From contig JAQXBF010000039.1 of NCBI GenBank assembly GCA_029252555.1, forward strand, positions 101,335 to 165,334: 64,000 nucleotides of DNA, read 5' to 3'. A program made the position numbers and the translations under genes. How positions within the stretch are numbered: position 1 is the first letter of the stretch; each line of letters opens with the position of its first letter. The notes beneath the pieces were generated by a model. That model saw nothing but the letters and a program-made list of their open reading frames with translations, was not told where the DNA came from and ran no database searches. Source of the stretch: Porticoccaceae bacterium (GTDB taxonomy: Bacteria > Pseudomonadota > Gammaproteobacteria > Pseudomonadales > Porticoccaceae). Shown in pieces: positions 62,484 to 64,000 of this stretch.

Positions 62484-63841
62484 TATTGTACCTTGGGTTT
62501 GGCGTTTCTTGGTTTGCGGCGTCTACGTTTTTTGCCGCCGTCATTCTGAATGTTAGCCATTTCTTGCTGTTTGTCTTCGCTGGCTTCTTGGTAAGCCGTC
62601 CACCAATCCCCAAGCCCACTCAACTCTTCACCTGCCTGCTCACGGAGCAGCACAAAGTCGTAGGCCGCGCGAAAGCGAGGGTGTTCGGACAAGCGTTTAG
62701 CCCGCTGGCCACCTCGTCTGGGAAGTAGAAGCTGCAGGTCCCAAATCTCACGCATTGGCATGGTAAAGCGTCTTGGAATAGCAGTAATGGAAACCTGTCG
62801 GGCAATAACTTCTCCAGCCGCCTTGTTCAGTGCATAGGCTGGAGAGTTTCCCTGCCCTTGATACTGTTTGGCCAGATGTTGCACCGAGGGCCACAAAAGT
62901 GCCGCATAAATAAAGGCTGGAGTCACCCTCTTGTTGGAGCGAATTCGCAAATCGGTATTGGTAAAGGCCTGCTCAATTAAATTACTGTTCAGGCTATTGC
63001 GCTCTTTCATCAATGAGCTGAGTTGCGGGACTATGTGATCGAAAAGGCCGTATTCATGGAGCAGCCAGAATGTTGCCAACCCCTGACCACTCATAAACAG
63101 TTTCAATGATTCATCAAACAGACGAGGGGGTGAAACATGGTCTAAATCCCCTGCAAGCTTGCGCATGGGCTTTTCTGTACTACGCTCGATAGTGAAGCCT
63201 AGTTTTGCGGCAAACCGCACTACGCGCAGCAGGCGTACAGGATCTTCTCTAAATCGGGTTGCCGGATCGCCCATAATGCGAATGGTGCGGTTATCTATAT
63301 CCTCAAGACCATCGGCGAAGTCATGGATGCTATTGTCACCAGGGTTGTAATACAGGGCATTAATGGTCAGATCGCGACGGCTGGCATCATCGCTGATGGA
63401 CCCAAATACATTGTCTCTGGTGAGCATACCGCTATCGGTTTGCTGACGACGATTACCACCACCTTTTTTATCCTGCCCCTTGGTCTCATTGGAGCGGAAT
63501 GTAGTCACCTCGATAAGCTCACGGCTAAACTGGACATGCACGATTTGAAAGCGGCGGCCGATAATTCTTGAGCGTCTAAACAGGGGCTTAATCTCTGCGG
63601 GCTTGGCATTGGTGGCTACATCAAAATCTTTAGGTTTAAGCCCCAGAAGAAGGTCGCGCACTGACCCGCCAACCACATAGGCTTCGTAGCCATTCTCTTG
63701 CAGAACGTCCACTACCTTGCGGGCATCTCGGCTAATCATTTTAGGCGAGAGTGAATGCTGTCCGGATGGAATAACAAGACGATCACCAACGTTTTGTTGA
63801 CGTTGGCTTTTTCCAAAAAAATTACTGATGCGTTTCAGCAT
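62483..63841 (-). CDS. pcnB: Poly(A) polymerase I
   Basis: Nucleotidyltransferase that adds 3' poly(A) tails to RNA and speeds decay. 452 residues. The polymerase motif GGSVRDLLLGLKPKDFDVATNAKP (two catalytic aspartates) is at about residue 58, the RRDLTINALYYNP and FREDPVRLLRVVRFAAKLGF segments follow, and the C-terminus ends in a long basic stretch (GGKKRRRRKPRNAKPK) as in E. coli PAP I, which separates it from CCA-adding enzymes. It leads the pcnB-folK unit. Confidence 0.96.
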   Translation of the reverse strand: MLKRISNFFGKSQRQQNVGDRLVIPSGQHSLSPKMISRDARKVVDVLQENGYEAYVVGGSVRDLLLGLKPKDFDVATNAKPAEIKPLFRRSRIIGRRFQIVHVQFSRELIEVTTFRSNETKGQDKKGGGNRRQQTDSGMLTRDNVFGSISDDASRRDLTINALYYNPGDNSIHDFADGLEDIDNRTIRIMGDPATRFREDPVRLLRVVRFAAKLGFTIERSTEKPMRKLAGDLDHVSPPRLFDESLKLFMSGQGLATFWLLHEYGLFDHIVPQLSSLMKERNSLNSNLIEQAFTNTDLRIRSNKRVTPAFIYAALLWPSVQHLAKQYQGQGNSPAYALNKAAGEVIARQVSITAIPRRFTMPMREIWDLQLLLPRRGGQRAKRLSEHPRFRAAYDFVLLREQAGEELSGLGDWWTAYQEASEDKQQEMANIQNDGGKKRRRRKPRNAKPKVQ

Positions 63842-63977
63842 GAACAGCTTGCCGGTGGAATAGTTTATAGGCGGAGTTTAACAGAGGATAGGCTATTACG
63901 GGAGCATTGCATGCCACTAAAATGGCTTATTAGCTGAGGATTTAGTTAATAAGACAAAAAAGCTAGACAATAAAAAA

Positions 63978-64000
63978 GGGATGTCTTTCGACAACCCCCT
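63978..64000. terminator. Hairpin at the right edge, cut by the window end
   Basis: GGG-A-TGTC (63978-63985) pairs with GACA-A-CCC (63990-63997), with one A-A mismatch and a TTTC loop, and an A-run before it. It looks like a terminator for a gene entering from the right, but the last bases lie outside the window. Confidence 0.4.

Noticed and set aside
1..64000. CRISPR arrays, insertion sequences, prophage or integrase genes
   Set aside because: No spaced direct repeats, transposase, integrase or phage structural genes were found on either strand; the only tandem repeats are the 17-bp triplet and the helicase tail repeat.

Overview
The window looks like chromosome from a marine heterotrophic gammaproteobacterium, probably Cellvibrionales-like (the SAR92/Porticoccus or OM60/NOR5 neighbourhood). 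This placement is inferred from gene order and content, not from a marker phylogeny. Typical gammaproteobacterial blocks are present: hemA-prfA-prmC facing away from TPR-lolB-ispE-tRNA(Gln)-prs-rplY-pth-ychF; smpB / ratA-rnfH / bamE / fur; and pcnB-folK with panB. The many sodium-coupled transporters (DAACS, BCCT, NSS, AGCS), the large TonB-dependent receptor and the IcmF mutase fit an aerobic marine organism that lives on amino acids, osmolytes and branched acids.

Layout. 0-2.4 kb: hisF, then an ECF sigma factor/ChrR-type anti-sigma pair on the minus strand with a recognisable autoregulatory promoter. 2.4-11.5 kb: a plus-strand catabolic cluster (LysR regulator, class III aminotransferase, beta-keto acid cleavage enzyme, TonB receptor, dicarboxylate/amino-acid symporter, prolidase, one-domain asparaginase). 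I read it as an uptake and breakdown route for an unidentified amino compound or peptide. 11.5-14.9 kb: acyl-CoA ligase, then a P450-type [2Fe-2S] ferredoxin and its reductase, with no P450 in the window. 15-20.6 kb: an Hsp70-like protein, then icmF with a TetR gene. 20.7-26.4 kb: sugar MFS, BCCT carrier and the divergent ilvC/ilvY pair with two clear operators. 26.5-31 kb: Yip1/MacA/MacB/DedA membrane operon. 31-35.2 kb: MFS carrier, a GST-like protein and an FG-GAP surface protein. 35.3-36.9 kb: tRNA-Met, a 402-bp gap with a perfect CRP site and a strongly folded RNA candidate resembling 6S RNA, then a heavily decayed PQQ-dependent sugar dehydrogenase. 36.9-48 kb: housekeeping block. 48-53.5 kb: MATE, DoxX, RhlB-type helicase, CysZ and an AsmA-like gene broken by one extra A. 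53.5-63.8 kb: smpB to fur, AGCS carrier, DUF2235, glutathione peroxidase, panB, nucleoside kinase, folK and pcnB.

The least expected items are the candidate 6S RNA under a possible CRP site, the PQQ dehydrogenase pseudogene with four readable lesions (one apparently a deletion between short direct repeats), the homopolymer frameshift at 52.9 kb, the aminotransferase/BKACE catabolic cluster, and a possible alternative-pairing leader in front of the MFS gene at 31.1 kb. I saw no CRISPR array, insertion sequence, prophage or secretion-system locus.
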